DNA of 64,000 bases from Bacillus sp. FJAT-27264 (GCF_001682855.1 NZ_MAQW01000023.1:143348-207347); one strand, 5' to 3'. Positions 25,041 to 33,942 are shown, counted from the first letter of the stretch. Program-made: numbers and translations. The notes: generated from the sequence alone by a model not told the origin.

Positions 25041-26174
25041 ATGGCTGGCCCGATCTACGATGTAATCATCGTTGGCGCCGGCTCCATGGGAATGAGCGCC
25101 GGTTATCATTTGGCCCGCAGAGGTGTTAAAACGCTTTTGATTGACGCGTTCGATCCGCCGCATACCGAGGGCAGCCATCATGGCGAGCCGCGATTGATCC
25201 GGCATGCCTATAGTGGAGACCCTGCTTATATTGATCTTGCGCTCCGAGCGCAGACGCTATGGGAAGAGGCAGAAGCAGAGAGCGGAACGGAGCTGCTGGT
25301 AAGGTCCGGCGTGTTGAATCTCGCGGACACTTCTGTCTATTCCTTCAGCGGCCGGCTTCATGAAGCGGAGCAGCGAAGGGTGAGAGTTGAGCGGCTTGCT
25401 GCGGAGGAAATTACCCGCCGCTGGCCGGGACTTACGATACCGGATCGTTTCGAGGCCATGTATGAGCCGGATGCGGGATATTTATACAGCGAACGCTGTA
25501 TTACTGCGTACCGCCAGCTTGCATTGGCCCATGGTGCGAAGCTGCTGGTGAATACACCTGTGCTGGATGTGACTGCCACGGAAGGTGGAGTCACCGTCCA
25601 TACGAAGGATGGCGACTTTCACGGAGCCAGCGTGATTCTTAGCGCTGGAGCCTGGTTCCAGTCGTTGTCTCCCTTTGTCAATCTGCCGATCCGGGCGGTT
25701 CGCAAGGTGGTTGGCTGGTTCCAAAGTACGCCGGCTTTCGATGCCGGAACCTTCCCTGGCTTCACGTTGGGTACGACAGAAGGTGGCTATTATGGCTTCC
25801 CGAGTATCGGCGGTGCTGGACTCAAGATTGGCCGGCATGATACCGGGCTGACATGGAAGCCGGGGGAGCCATTGTTGCCCTTCGGCAGTGAGGACAGCGA
25901 TGAAGGCGATTTGCGCCGGGTACTGGAGAAGTACATGCCGGGTGCAGCCGGAAGGCTGCTCAAGGGGGCGGTATGCAAGTATGAGCATTCGCCGGATGAG
26001 GACTTTATTATCGACAGGCATCCGCTGCACAGCCATGTGCTGCTAGCTGGAGGCTTCTCGGGACATGGTTTTAAATTTTCCAGTGTGGTCGGCGAAGTTT
26101 TGGCAGACCTTGCTATCGATGGGCGTTCGCGCCATGAGATCAAACCGTTTTCGCTGTCGCGTTTTGATACGTGA
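25041..26174 (+). CDS. N-methyl amino acid oxidase (monomeric sarcosine oxidase / SolA type)
   Basis: A 377-residue FAD-dependent oxidase of the MSOX/MTOX family, which demethylates secondary amino acids with release of formaldehyde and hydrogen peroxide. The Rossmann motif VGAGSMGMSAGYHLARRG lies near residue 10, GSHHGEPRLIRHAY near 45, and the C-terminal GFSGHGFKFSSVVGEVLADL near 338. Cys312 in GAVCKYEHSPDEDF aligns with the cysteine that binds FAD covalently in MSOX. It begins two bases after the deacetylase stop, without a strong ribosome binding site. It is not part of the B. subtilis ytm operon, so it may extend the substrate range to N-methylated compounds. Confidence 0.88.
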   Translation: MAGPIYDVIIVGAGSMGMSAGYHLARRGVKTLLIDAFDPPHTEGSHHGEPRLIRHAYSGDPAYIDLALRAQTLWEEAEAESGTELLVRSGVLNLADTSVYSFSGRLHEAEQRRVRVERLAAEEITRRWPGLTIPDRFEAMYEPDAGYLYSERCITAYRQLALAHGAKLLVNTPVLDVTATEGGVTVHTKDGDFHGASVILSAGAWFQSLSPFVNLPIRAVRKVVGWFQSTPAFDAGTFPGFTLGTTEGGYYGFPSIGGAGLKIGRHDTGLTWKPGEPLLPFGSEDSDEGDLRRVLEKYMPGAAGRLLKGAVCKYEHSPDEDFIIDRHPLHSHVLLAGGFSGHGFKFSSVVGEVLADLAIDGRSRHEIKPFSLSRFDT

Positions 26175-26212
26175 AGCGAAGCGGAAGTCAATGTTACTTT
26201 GGAGGGGACATA

Positions 26213-26698
26213 ATGAGCATTGTGAATATAGAGGGTTACCTGAATACCCATCAACAATTGGTTCAGGCGATCGAAGGGTTGTCGGAAGAACAGTTGAAAT
26301 GGAAAGCTGATCCGGGGAGCTGGAGTGTGACAGAAGTTCTGGCCCATCTGGCGGATCATAGTATCGTCATCTCCTTCCGTATTCGTGATATTCTGGCAGA
26401 TACGAAGGTGCAACTCCCGGCATTCGGGCAGGACGCTTGGGTAAGTGGCCAGCATGCCAACGAGGGCAGTGCAGGAGACAGTTTGGAGCTTTTCCGTAGC
26501 CTTTTGCAGTATAACAGTCTTCTATTTGGACGGCTTAGTGCAGAAGAGTGGGAGAAGAGTGGCATTAATTTCAAAGGCGACAAGGTGCGGATCGTTGATA
26601 TCGTAACCAGCTTTACCAACCATGTCCAGACGCATTTGGGTCAGATTGAGCGGGTTAAAAATGGGGCCGTCGCAGCGGTGGCTTCCCAAGCGCAGTAA
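26213..26698 (+). CDS. DinB-fold protein
   Basis: A 161-residue four-helix DinB_2 protein. The putative metal-binding histidines are in VTEVLAHLADHS near residue 44 and in TNHVQTHLGQIERV near 136 (HxxxH). DinB-fold proteins include thiol-S-transferases that use bacillithiol or mycothiol, besides many of unknown role. Its position inside a thiol-compound catabolic operon makes a link to low-molecular-weight thiols plausible, but this is inference. The ATG at 26213 has TGGAGGGG upstream; an in-frame GTG overlapping the previous stop is less likely. Confidence 0.8.
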   Translation: MSIVNIEGYLNTHQQLVQAIEGLSEEQLKWKADPGSWSVTEVLAHLADHSIVISFRIRDILADTKVQLPAFGQDAWVSGQHANEGSAGDSLELFRSLLQYNSLLFGRLSAEEWEKSGINFKGDKVRIVDIVTSFTNHVQTHLGQIERVKNGAVAAVASQAQ

Positions 26699-26740
26699 CA
26701 GTTATTAGCTCTGCACACTACATTTTTAGGAGGAGAGAAT

Positions 26741-28078
26741 ATGGCGAAGTCAAAACAATTGAAACTGGGAGCCTTGCTGCACGGAGTAGGGGGAAGCACT
26801 TCTACGTGGCGTCACCCTGATGCCAAACCGGATGCCAGCGTGAATTTTGAGCTTTACAAGTCGTGGGTACAGAAGGCCGAGGAAGGTAAGCTGGATCTGA
26901 TTTTTATCGCAGATGGTCTGTATATCAATGAGAAATCTATTCCGCATTTCCTGAACCGTTTCGAGCCGTTGACCATTCTCAGCGCATTGGCTGCCGTCAG
27001 CACCAACATTGGGCTGGTAGGCACCTTGTCCACCTCCTACAGCGAGCCGTTCACAGTTGCCCGTCAGTTCGGATCGCTGGATGTGATCAGCGGCGGCCGC
27101 GCAGGCTGGAACGTGGTAACTTCTCCACTGGAAGGCTCCGCCCTGAACTATGGTAAAAAAGAGCATCCAGACCATGGCAAGCGGTACCGGATTGCTACGG
27201 AATATCTGGAAGTCACTCGTGGACTATGGGATTCCTGGGAAGATGATGCTTTTGTCCGCGATAAGGAATCCGGCGTCTTCTTTGATCCGGAGAAGGTGCA
27301 TACCTTGGACCACGAAGGAGAGTTCTTCTCCGTAAAAGGGCCGCTTAATATTGCCCGCTCCAAGCAGGGGCAGCCGGTGATTTTCCAGGCAGGCTCGTCT
27401 GAGGTTGGCCGGAACTATGCCTCGCAGGAAGCGGACGCGGTGTTCACAGGCCATGATACAATAGAATCCGCACAGGAATTCTATCGTGATGTCAAAGCCC
27501 GCGTGGCAGCATCCGGCCGCAATCCGGACGAAGTGCTGATCTTCCCAGGGATCGGGCCAATCATTGGTGATACGGAGGAGGAAGCGGAGCGCAAATATCA
27601 GGAGGTGGCTGGCCTGGTAACGATTGAGAATGCGCTCAACTATTTGGGACGATTCTTCGAGCATCATGACTTCTCCCAATATCCATTGGATGAGCCGTTC
27701 CCTGAACTGGGTGATCTGGGCAGAAACAGCTTCCAGAGCGGGACTGACAAGATCAAGAAGGATGCCAAGGAGCAAGGCCTGACCTTGCGTCAAGTGGCTC
27801 TGCAATCGGCTACGCCGCGTACGAGCTTCATTGGTACGCCGGAGCAGGTAGCGGATCAGATTCAGACCTGGTTCGAGTCGGAAGCGGCAGATGGTTTTAT
27901 GATCGCGGAATCTGTACCGGGCGGGCTGGAGCAATTTGTGGAACGGGTTGTGCCGATCCTGCAGGATCGTGGACTGTTCCGGACGGAATACGAGAGTGAT
28001 ACGCTGCGTGGCAACCTTGGACTGAAGGTGCCGGAGAACCGGCATGTGAAGGCTTCGGAAACTGCCGGTAGCATCTAA
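26741..28078 (+). CDS. ytnJ: NtaA/DmoA-family FMN monooxygenase (YtnJ-like)
   Basis: A 445-residue flavin-dependent monooxygenase of the nitrilotriacetate/dimethyl-sulfide/desulfurisation (NtaA/SnaA/DszA) family. Landmarks are the N-terminal LGALLHGVGGSTSTWRHPDA, IADGLYIN near residue 64, the FMN-site stretch SGGRAGWNVVTSPLEGSALN near 117 with the following NYG, and QAGSSEVGRNYASQEADAVF near 216. With YtmO it is the likely C-S bond-cleaving enzyme of the operon; it needs reduced FMN from an unseen reductase. AGGAGGAGAG precedes the ATG. It is the last gene before a terminator. Confidence 0.88.
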   Translation: MAKSKQLKLGALLHGVGGSTSTWRHPDAKPDASVNFELYKSWVQKAEEGKLDLIFIADGLYINEKSIPHFLNRFEPLTILSALAAVSTNIGLVGTLSTSYSEPFTVARQFGSLDVISGGRAGWNVVTSPLEGSALNYGKKEHPDHGKRYRIATEYLEVTRGLWDSWEDDAFVRDKESGVFFDPEKVHTLDHEGEFFSVKGPLNIARSKQGQPVIFQAGSSEVGRNYASQEADAVFTGHDTIESAQEFYRDVKARVAASGRNPDEVLIFPGIGPIIGDTEEEAERKYQEVAGLVTIENALNYLGRFFEHHDFSQYPLDEPFPELGDLGRNSFQSGTDKIKKDAKEQGLTLRQVALQSATPRTSFIGTPEQVADQIQTWFESEAADGFMIAESVPGGLEQFVERVVPILQDRGLFRTEYESDTLRGNLGLKVPENRHVKASETAGSI

Positions 28079-28082
28079 TAAA

Positions 28083-28130
28083 AAAAGTCATGGCGCTCTG
28101 CTTGTGCAGAAGCGACCATGGCTTTTTTTG
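28083..28130 (+). terminator. Terminator of the organosulfur operon
   Basis: AAGTCATGG/CCATGGCTT and an inner GCTCTGC/GCAGAAGC stem form an interrupted hairpin followed by T7. It closes the operon that begins at 19118. Confidence 0.9.
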
Positions 28131-28407
28131 ATTTTGTTCGGGCAAGGTGGCATATTTGCCGCTTTGCCCTTGTTTATTTACAGAGACGATTAAGGCAACC
28201 CGATGGGGCGGGTCGGCGTTTTCTTTTAACATAATATAGGTTGGGTGCCAGTCTTGAAGATGATATGATTAAATGTATAAAAATATAATTTAAAACCATT
28301 ATTAGTAATTATTTGATTGCCAAGTATTTAATGGACTTATAAGAGAATGTTTCATCAAGCCTACATAATAGTGAGCGCTTCTTCGCTCTAAAAGGGATGG
28401 TATAAGC
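28131..28407. other. Intergenic region with further hairpins and an AT-rich promoter area
   Basis: GGGCAAGGTGGC/GCCGCTTTGCCC (about 28140-28170) is followed by TTGTTTATTT, and ACCCG/CGGGT lies near 28200 before another T-rich tract, so the region has two extra terminator-like hairpins. A candidate promoter for the hydrolase gene is TTGAAG (28254), 16-base spacer, TATAAA (28276). Confidence 0.45.
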
Positions 28408-29301
28408 ATGGCAGTAAACCCATTTAGAAAAGATGAAGGTAAAGTATTGGTATACGAATCATATCAAAGACTGCTCGATCAATGGGGAATACCTGTTCAA
28501 GAAGAGGATGTCCCTACTAGTTATGGTCAAACTCATATCATTACTGCCGGTCAGTCTATTCATCCTCCGTTGCTGCTCTTTCATGGCGTAGGTGATAATT
28601 CTGCTTTGATGTGGATTTATAACATTTCTGAACTGTCGAAGCATTTTTACGTTATTGCTGTCGATACAATTGGAGGACCAGGCAAAAGTAAACCTAACAC
28701 CAATTATAATAAAACCTTTGATCAGGCGATATGGATTGACCAAATACTTCAGCATTTAAAGTTTGATTCCATTAACATCGCTGGAGTTTCCAATGGGGCT
28801 TATCTAGCCAGTTACTATACAATCACCAATCCTTCTAAGGTCAATAAAATGGTCGGGCTGGCGGGTGGAATCAAGGTGAGCATGCTAAAGATGATGATGC
28901 TTTTTCTACCAGAGGCATTACTGCCGTCGTCTGACAAAACAACAAGAAAACTGCTCAGAAAGCTATGCGCACCTAATACTTCAATTGTATTTGAAGAGAA
29001 CGAGGAGTTAATGTCTCATTGGACATACTTACTTAAATATTTTAACAACAAGTCTATGATGTTTCATAAGTATAGAAGATTTACAACGAATGAACTTTCA
29101 ATCTTGAAAGAGAAAGCGGTTTATTTAATCGGGGAGTATGATCGGTTGTCCAATTATCCAGCATCTATTGAGGAACTTGAAAGAAGCCAGATCGCATATA
29201 AGATCATTCCAAATGCAGGACATGGTATAAATCATGAGCAGGCAGATCGCATTAACGAAGAACTTATTAATTATTTTTTGGAGGGGGGCCTCCCCAACTA
29301 A
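28408..29301 (+). CDS. Alpha/beta hydrolase
   Basis: A 297-residue alpha/beta-fold hydrolase. The oxyanion-hole HGVGDN lies near residue 60, the nucleophile elbow GVSNGAY near 131 (Ser within G-x-S-x-G), an acidic residue in GEYDRLS near 246, and the catalytic His in NAGHGINHE near 270. Esterase, lipase or C-C hydrolase activity cannot be distinguished. The gene is AT-richer than its neighbours, uses more ATA/TTA codons, and is flanked downstream by the palindromic repeat element, which may indicate recent acquisition. AAAAGGGATGG upstream is a modest ribosome binding site. Confidence 0.85.
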   Translation: MAVNPFRKDEGKVLVYESYQRLLDQWGIPVQEEDVPTSYGQTHIITAGQSIHPPLLLFHGVGDNSALMWIYNISELSKHFYVIAVDTIGGPGKSKPNTNYNKTFDQAIWIDQILQHLKFDSINIAGVSNGAYLASYYTITNPSKVNKMVGLAGGIKVSMLKMMMLFLPEALLPSSDKTTRKLLRKLCAPNTSIVFEENEELMSHWTYLLKYFNNKSMMFHKYRRFTTNELSILKEKAVYLIGEYDRLSNYPASIEELERSQIAYKIIPNAGHGINHEQADRINEELINYFLEGGLPN

Positions 29302-29318
29302 CCGTTTATAGAGTGAAA

Positions 29319-29557
29319 AAGAGGGAGCACCTCGCAACTAACGGCAATTTTGCACCTTATTTTTCTTGATTGTAGGCAAATGAGGTGAATAAGGGTAATA
29401 TTGTATCTTATTTTCCTAAAAAGCACGCTGTATGGGGTATTCTGGAAGATTTAGGGTACAATATTGCACTTAATTTCCACTAACCGGTAGCTACAGAGGA
29501 TTTAAGGTACGAAAATGCCGTTAATTACACATTGTTCCTTCTTATATAAGCTTTCTT
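29319..29557. repeat. Palindromic intergenic repeat element, copy 2 (inverted)
   Basis: It matches 301-536 in reverse complement over its whole length: the GAGGGAGCACCTC edge, the ACTAACGGCAATTTTGCACC arm (29337-29356), the GGTACGAAAATGCCGTTA arm (about 29505-29522), and the TTCTTATATAAGCT edge. It lies just downstream of the hydrolase gene. It has no coding potential. Confidence 0.85.
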
Positions 29558-29721
29558 TTCTCTTGGGTATGTTTGTTTTTTTAAAATGCGTTCCATATAG
29601 CCATTAGTTTTGTTATCTTGCGGTCTTATTCCAGTGTATCAGCAGGAATGGCGGGATTAAGGTATAGTAATGCTGCAGGCCATTCATGGTGAACGAAAGG
29701 AAGTTTGTTGGAGGGATGCAG

Positions 29722-30339
29722 GTGGGAACGGTTGTGACCAAGATTTTCGAATATGGGGATGAACCAATAGAGGTGTTGAGGCAAGCGGATGGGACACTTG
29801 GTGCAGCAATGCAGCGACTTGGCCGGGTGGAACGGGTCATTATTCCGGATCTGTTCGCTGCGCTTGTTCATGCCATCGTAGGGCAATTAATTTCAGTGAA
29901 GGCGGCAGCTACAGTCTGGGGAAGAATGCAAGAACAGCTTGGAGAGATTACTCCGCAGAATTTGCTTCTATATACGGCAGATGATATCCAGCGCTGCGGC
30001 ATGACGATGAAAAAAGCCCGCTGTATCGAGGCAATTGCTCGTACCGTGGCGCAGGGGGAGCTCGATTTGGAAAGTCTGCGCGAACTGTCGGATCAGGAAG
30101 TTATCTCCAGTCTGACGGCATTGCCCGGAATTGGCCGATGGACAGCAGAGATGCTGCTGATCAATTCCATGGAGCGCCCGGATATCGTAAGCTGGGGGGA
30201 TATAGCTATTAGGCGTGGCATGATGGAGCTGTACGGACTGAATTCGCTTACCCGGGAGCAATTTGAGCAGTACCGTCAGAGCTATTCTCCTTGGGGTTCT
30301 GTAGCGTCGATCTACTTGTGGGAGCTTTCTTTTGAATAG
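29722..30339 (+). CDS. AlkA-like DNA-3-methyladenine glycosylase
   Basis: A helix-hairpin-helix GPD-superfamily glycosylase of about 205 residues that removes alkylated bases. It shows LVHAIVGQLISVKAAATVWG near the N-terminus, the HhH motif LTALPGIGRWTAEMLL and, 20 residues on, the catalytic Asp in SWGDIAIRRG. It lacks the N-terminal beta domain of E. coli AlkA, like many short Bacillota homologues. Several in-frame starts exist (ATG 29686, ATG 29716, GTG 29722); GGAGGG is best spaced for the GTG. It is followed 53 bases later by an AlkD-like gene, forming a base-excision repair pair. Confidence 0.87.
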   Translation: MGTVVTKIFEYGDEPIEVLRQADGTLGAAMQRLGRVERVIIPDLFAALVHAIVGQLISVKAAATVWGRMQEQLGEITPQNLLLYTADDIQRCGMTMKKARCIEAIARTVAQGELDLESLRELSDQEVISSLTALPGIGRWTAEMLLINSMERPDIVSWGDIAIRRGMMELYGLNSLTREQFEQYRQSYSPWGSVASIYLWELSFE

Positions 30340-30392
30340 ATGCGTATTGAAATGCAAGACATGTTATAAAGGAAGGACAAAGATTATTTAGT

Positions 30393-31088
30393 ATGGATAA
30401 AACCATAAGGGAACAGCTGTTACTATTAACCGATGCGGATTATCAAAAGTTCTCTGCCGGACTTATCCCGAATGTATCCAACATCTTGGGTGTTCGGTTG
30501 CCCGAGCTTCGTAAGTTGGCAAAAGGGATTGCGCGGGGAGAATGGCGGGCCTATCTAGAGCAGGCTGATAGCGAATACTTCGAGGAGATCATGCTGCTGG
30601 GCATGGTCATTGGTTACGCGTCAAGCATCAAGAATGCAGATATCGAAGAAATATTGAAGTATATCGCCGCTTTTGTACCCAAGATTGATAACTGGTCAGT
30701 GTGCGACAGCTTCTGCATCGGATTGAAGTTCACCAGCAGTCATCGTGACCGGGTATGGGACTTTCTCCAGCCTTATCTGGCATCCGATCAGGAATATGAG
30801 ATCCGGTTTGCAGTGGTTATGTTATTGAATTTTTATGTCGAAGCGGATGATATGGATCGGGTATTAGTGAAACTGGATGTAATCAAGCATGAAGGATATT
30901 ATGTCAAAATGGCTGTGGCCTGGGCGTTATCCGTTTGTTATGTCAAACATCCTGAGCGGGTAATGACTTATCTGAAGCATAACTTCCTTGATGATTTCAC
31001 ATTCAATAAAGCACTGCAAAAAATTACGGAATCTTACCGTGCCAGCTCAGAGGACAAGCAGATAATCCGGAGTATGAAACGCAGATGA
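30393..31088 (+). CDS. AlkD-like DNA alkylation repair protein
   Basis: A 231-residue all-helical HEAT-repeat protein of the AlkC/AlkD family, DNA glycosylases that excise bulky or cationic alkylpurines without base flipping. Characteristic stretches are GVRLPELRKLAKGIARGEWR near residue 33, EEIMLLGMVIGYA near 64, KIDNWSVCDSFC near 96 and YVKMAVAWALSVCYVKHPE near 171, including the Trp/Asp DNA-contact positions. AAGGAAGGA lies 14 bases before the ATG, so initiation may be weak or coupled. It probably shares a transcript with the AlkA-like gene. Confidence 0.88.
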   Translation: MDKTIREQLLLLTDADYQKFSAGLIPNVSNILGVRLPELRKLAKGIARGEWRAYLEQADSEYFEEIMLLGMVIGYASSIKNADIEEILKYIAAFVPKIDNWSVCDSFCIGLKFTSSHRDRVWDFLQPYLASDQEYEIRFAVVMLLNFYVEADDMDRVLVKLDVIKHEGYYVKMAVAWALSVCYVKHPERVMTYLKHNFLDDFTFNKALQKITESYRASSEDKQIIRSMKRR

Positions 31089-31205
31089 GACCCTGCTGCA
31101 TATCGTCTTGGATCTAGGCGGGATGACAGGGCAATTTAAGCATAAGCCGAAAGTGAGATTTGGCTCCAACAGTGAGGCTCCAACAGTAATTAGGTAGTAT
31201 ATAAA

Positions 31206-31256
31206 AACGAAGCGAACCCCCACCAGTCCGAAATTGGATCGGTGGGGGTTCGCTTG
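31206..31256. terminator. Bidirectional terminator between alkD-like and pspA genes
   Basis: AAGCGAACCCCCACC pairs with GGTGGGGGTTCGCTT with an inner, imperfect GtCC/GGatC extension. It sits between convergent genes. Confidence 0.9.
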
Positions 31257-31297
31257 TAGTATCGGATGGAGCCGCCTGTATTAAGTTGACTGTGCCC

Positions 31298-31978
31298 TTA
31301 TTTCTCGTTGTTCTTTTGACTGCGCAGGCGTTCCAGCTCAAGGTCTACAGCTTGGCTCAGCTTGGGGTCTGCTGCGGGGCGGGTCAGGCCGGATTGTTCC
31401 GCCAGCACTTCCCACTCGGTAATTTTTTCCTCCATACGCTCGAAGCCACGGGAAGCCGTGTTAGTAGCATTCAAGCCATATTTGCCATAGTCATTCGCAT
31501 TGTCGCCATTACTGCGGGGAGCTGATTGGATGGTCTCCGATGCTTTGCGGGCACGTTCTGCGAGTTCGGCTCTTTTGGCCTTCAGGCGAGTGCGTTCTTC
31601 TTTGGCTCTGGTGATGTTGGCTTCGAGTGTAGCCAGCGTTTGCCGAGTCTCCTCTAGACCGGATACACATTCTTGAATACTTTCGGTGTACCGTAGTTTG
31701 GCTACCACAGCCAGGCGCGCTGCTTCTTCATTGCCTTGGGCCATAGCATTAAGGGCCTCGGATTCACTTTGCTCCACTAGTTTCGTGTATTCTTGCTTAC
31801 GACGCTCCAGCACGGTCGCGGCGACTTGCAGATCACGTTCATTACGTTCTGCGGTTTCAATTTCTTCCTCAAGATCGCGCAGGTATTGTCCAGTCAACAG
31901 GATGGGATTCTCCAGTTTGTTCAGGCCTTCGTTCAGGGCGGCTTTAGTCAGGGTTGCAATTCTATTCAGGATACTCAT
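31298..31978 (-). CDS. pspA: PspA/IM30 family membrane-stress protein
   Basis: A 226-residue coiled-coil protein of the PspA/Vipp1/LiaH family, which polymerises on damaged membranes. The N-terminus MSILNRIATLTKAALNEGLN is the amphipathic membrane-binding helix; residues about 25-150 form the long Glu/Arg-rich hairpin of helices. A Ser/Asn/Gly break near 155-175 precedes the last helices (ASRGFERMEEKITEWEVLAE). AGGAGAG precedes the ATG. It lies 55 bases downstream of a pspC gene on the same strand, a typical envelope-stress pair. Confidence 0.92.
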   Translation of the reverse strand: MSILNRIATLTKAALNEGLNKLENPILLTGQYLRDLEEEIETAERNERDLQVAATVLERRKQEYTKLVEQSESEALNAMAQGNEEAARLAVVAKLRYTESIQECVSGLEETRQTLATLEANITRAKEERTRLKAKRAELAERARKASETIQSAPRSNGDNANDYGKYGLNATNTASRGFERMEEKITEWEVLAEQSGLTRPAADPKLSQAVDLELERLRSQKNNEK

Positions 31979-32033
31979 AAGTAATCTCTCCTCATAATTA
32001 GGTTGGGTTCAAAGGGACAGGGGCAACAGTGGA

Positions 32034-32252
32034 TTAATAAAAATCGTTTCTGTCGGAAAAGCCGCCATACGGCTCTTGGGGAACCAGAATGCTCAAGATG
32101 ATGTACAGCAGAGCGACTGTGCCAAAGCTGAAGAATGCAGCTACCACCGTAATCACCCTCAGGATCGTTGCATCGATGCCAAGCCATTGGGCTATTCCTC
32201 CACACAGACCACTAAGTTTCTTATCATTTCTGGAACGGTATAATTTTGTCAT
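32034..32252 (-). CDS. PspC domain membrane protein
   Basis: A 72-residue PspC-domain protein. KLYRSRNDKKLSGLCGGIAQ at the N-terminus is the family signature, followed by WLGIDATILRVI and one hydrophobic segment (about 33-58). The C-terminus is short and acidic. PspC proteins work with PspA in sensing membrane stress. AGGAGAGG lies before the ATG, and pspA follows on the same strand. Confidence 0.9.
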   Translation of the reverse strand: MTKLYRSRNDKKLSGLCGGIAQWLGIDATILRVITVVAAFFSFGTVALLYIILSILVPQEPYGGFSDRNDFY

Positions 32253-32548
32253 GCTATATCTTCCTCTCCTGGGTGAGTTTTATTTGAATTTGTTTAACCG
32301 GCTTGCTTATGTACTTATTGTAGGATCTTTTGAAGGTTCGCAAAACAGCCTGAGGACGGTTTTATGCACTCGACCTAAGGCGGGGAAGGCTCCCGCAGAA
32401 AGACGGGGATGCTGTGGGAAATCGTGATGAAGTGGCGAAAAAAGTCATGATAGAGTATAAAAAGGATGAGATAGTATCAAAAAGCGGTTCCCGGATGTGG
32501 GAACCGCTTGGTTGTAGTGATGTGAAAATGTTTTCCCCTTCAGGAGTT

Positions 32549-33781
32549 TCAACTCCGTCGGGTCAGTGCCCAGAACAGAAGGGCTGCAGCGCTGACAGCG
32601 GCGCCTAGCAAGCACACTGCGTTCCAGCCTCCCTGGGCATACACATAAGTTGAAGCGAGGGAACCAGACGCACTTCCTATGGAGTAAAAGATCATGTAAG
32701 CGGCGGTGAGACGGCTCCGGGCCTCGGGTCTTACGTTAAAAATCAGGCTCTGGTTGGTAACATGTACGGCCTGCACCGCCAAGTCCAGAAGAATAATACC
32801 CCCTAGCAGTGCAAGCAGTGAATAGTGCAGCAGTGATATTAGCGCCCACGAGGCTAGCAGTAGAATAAGAGCTAGACCAGTGGTACGCTGGCCGAATCCC
32901 CGGTCGGCCAGTACCCCGGCCCGAGCTGCTGCGAGGGCACCGGCGACCCCGGCCAGGCCAAAGGCACCGATGGCCGTGTGCGAGAGGGAGAAGGGCGGCG
33001 CGCTGAGCGGCAGCACCAGAGAGGTCCACAAGATGCTGAACGCCATAAAGATCAGCAGCGCAAGCACCGCGCGGACCCGCAGGATCCGCTCCTGCACGAA
33101 TAGCGCGAGGACCGAGCGCAGCAGCTGCGGATACGATAATGTCGCGCGTCTCTGTTCCTCTGGCAAGATCCGCAGCAGGATCAACGCTATAATGGCCATC
33201 ATTCCGGCGGAGAACAAGTAGACGGAACGCCAGCCCGCAAGATCGGTCAACACACCTGCGACCGTACGCGCAAGCAGAATGCCGATGACAATCCCGCTGG
33301 TGACAAGGCCGACGATACGGCCACGTTCAGCGGGAGCGGCCAGTGTCGCGGCGAAGGCGACAAGCACCTGTGTCACAACGGCAAGCAGGCCAACGATGGC
33401 CAGACCGATGAAGAGTACATTAATCCCAGGCGCAAATCCTACGGTGATAAGAGCCAGCACAGATAGTGTCATCTGGCTCACAATGAGCTTGCGTCTGTTC
33501 AGCAGATCCCCCAATGGGACTAACAGCAGCAGCCCAAGGGCATAGCAGATCTGGGTAATGGTGATAACCACTCCAATTGAAGAATGAGGGATGGAAAATT
33601 CACTCGCAAGGGTGTCCAGCAGCGGCTGGGCATAATAGATGTTAGAGACGGCTAGCCCACAGGCAATGGCGAATAACAGGGCCACGGAGCGGGACATCCC
33701 CGATGCCGGAAGTCGTGAAGTTAAGAGTTTAGGATCATCGGCAGCCATGGGGATTTGTGAATCAGAGATGTGATGTTTCAC
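32549..33781 (-). CDS. MFS transporter, probable drug exporter
   Basis: A 410-residue, 12-segment major facilitator of the DHA1-like group. Conserved pieces are the GLAVSNIYYAQPLLDTLASE start near residue 42, motif A GDLLNRRKLI near 94, and AGVLADRGFG near 290 as the second-half motif A equivalent. The start is GTG at 33781 with GGAGAG seven bases upstream. It is divergent from a TetR gene, and palindromes lie over the shared control region, so substrate-inducible export is likely. The substrate is unknown. The middle of the gene is notably GC-rich. Confidence 0.88.
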   Translation of the reverse strand: MKHHISDSQIPMAADDPKLLTSRLPASGMSRSVALLFAIACGLAVSNIYYAQPLLDTLASEFSIPHSSIGVVITITQICYALGLLLLVPLGDLLNRRKLIVSQMTLSVLALITVGFAPGINVLFIGLAIVGLLAVVTQVLVAFAATLAAPAERGRIVGLVTSGIVIGILLARTVAGVLTDLAGWRSVYLFSAGMMAIIALILLRILPEEQRRATLSYPQLLRSVLALFVQERILRVRAVLALLIFMAFSILWTSLVLPLSAPPFSLSHTAIGAFGLAGVAGALAAARAGVLADRGFGQRTTGLALILLLASWALISLLHYSLLALLGGIILLDLAVQAVHVTNQSLIFNVRPEARSRLTAAYMIFYSIGSASGSLASTYVYAQGGWNAVCLLGAAVSAAALLFWALTRRS

Positions 33782-33804
33782 AGTGTATCTCTCCTTTTTT
33801 AATT

Positions 33805-33837
33805 TATACTGATTAGTATAATATACTGAATAGTACG
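33805..33837. promoter_or_regulatory. Tandem TetR operators before the MFS gene
   Basis: TATACTGATTAGTATA (33805-33820) has perfect TATACT/AGTATA arms. TATACTGAATAGTACG (33822-33837) is a second, imperfect copy offset by 17 bases. They cover the expected promoter of the leftward MFS gene. Confidence 0.7.
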
Positions 33838-33942
33838 AAAAGAATCCAGTGAAATTTAAATTTTCTTAGTGGGAGTGTCAAAATAATTAGCGCCACTTCA
33901 AGTGGGATTTGGTCTGCTTTCTACTGAGTAAACCACTTCAGT

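Noticed and set aside
27224..28045. 273-codon frame antisense to the YtnJ-like monooxygenase gene
   Set aside because: Shadow of a conserved monooxygenase; no ribosome binding site.
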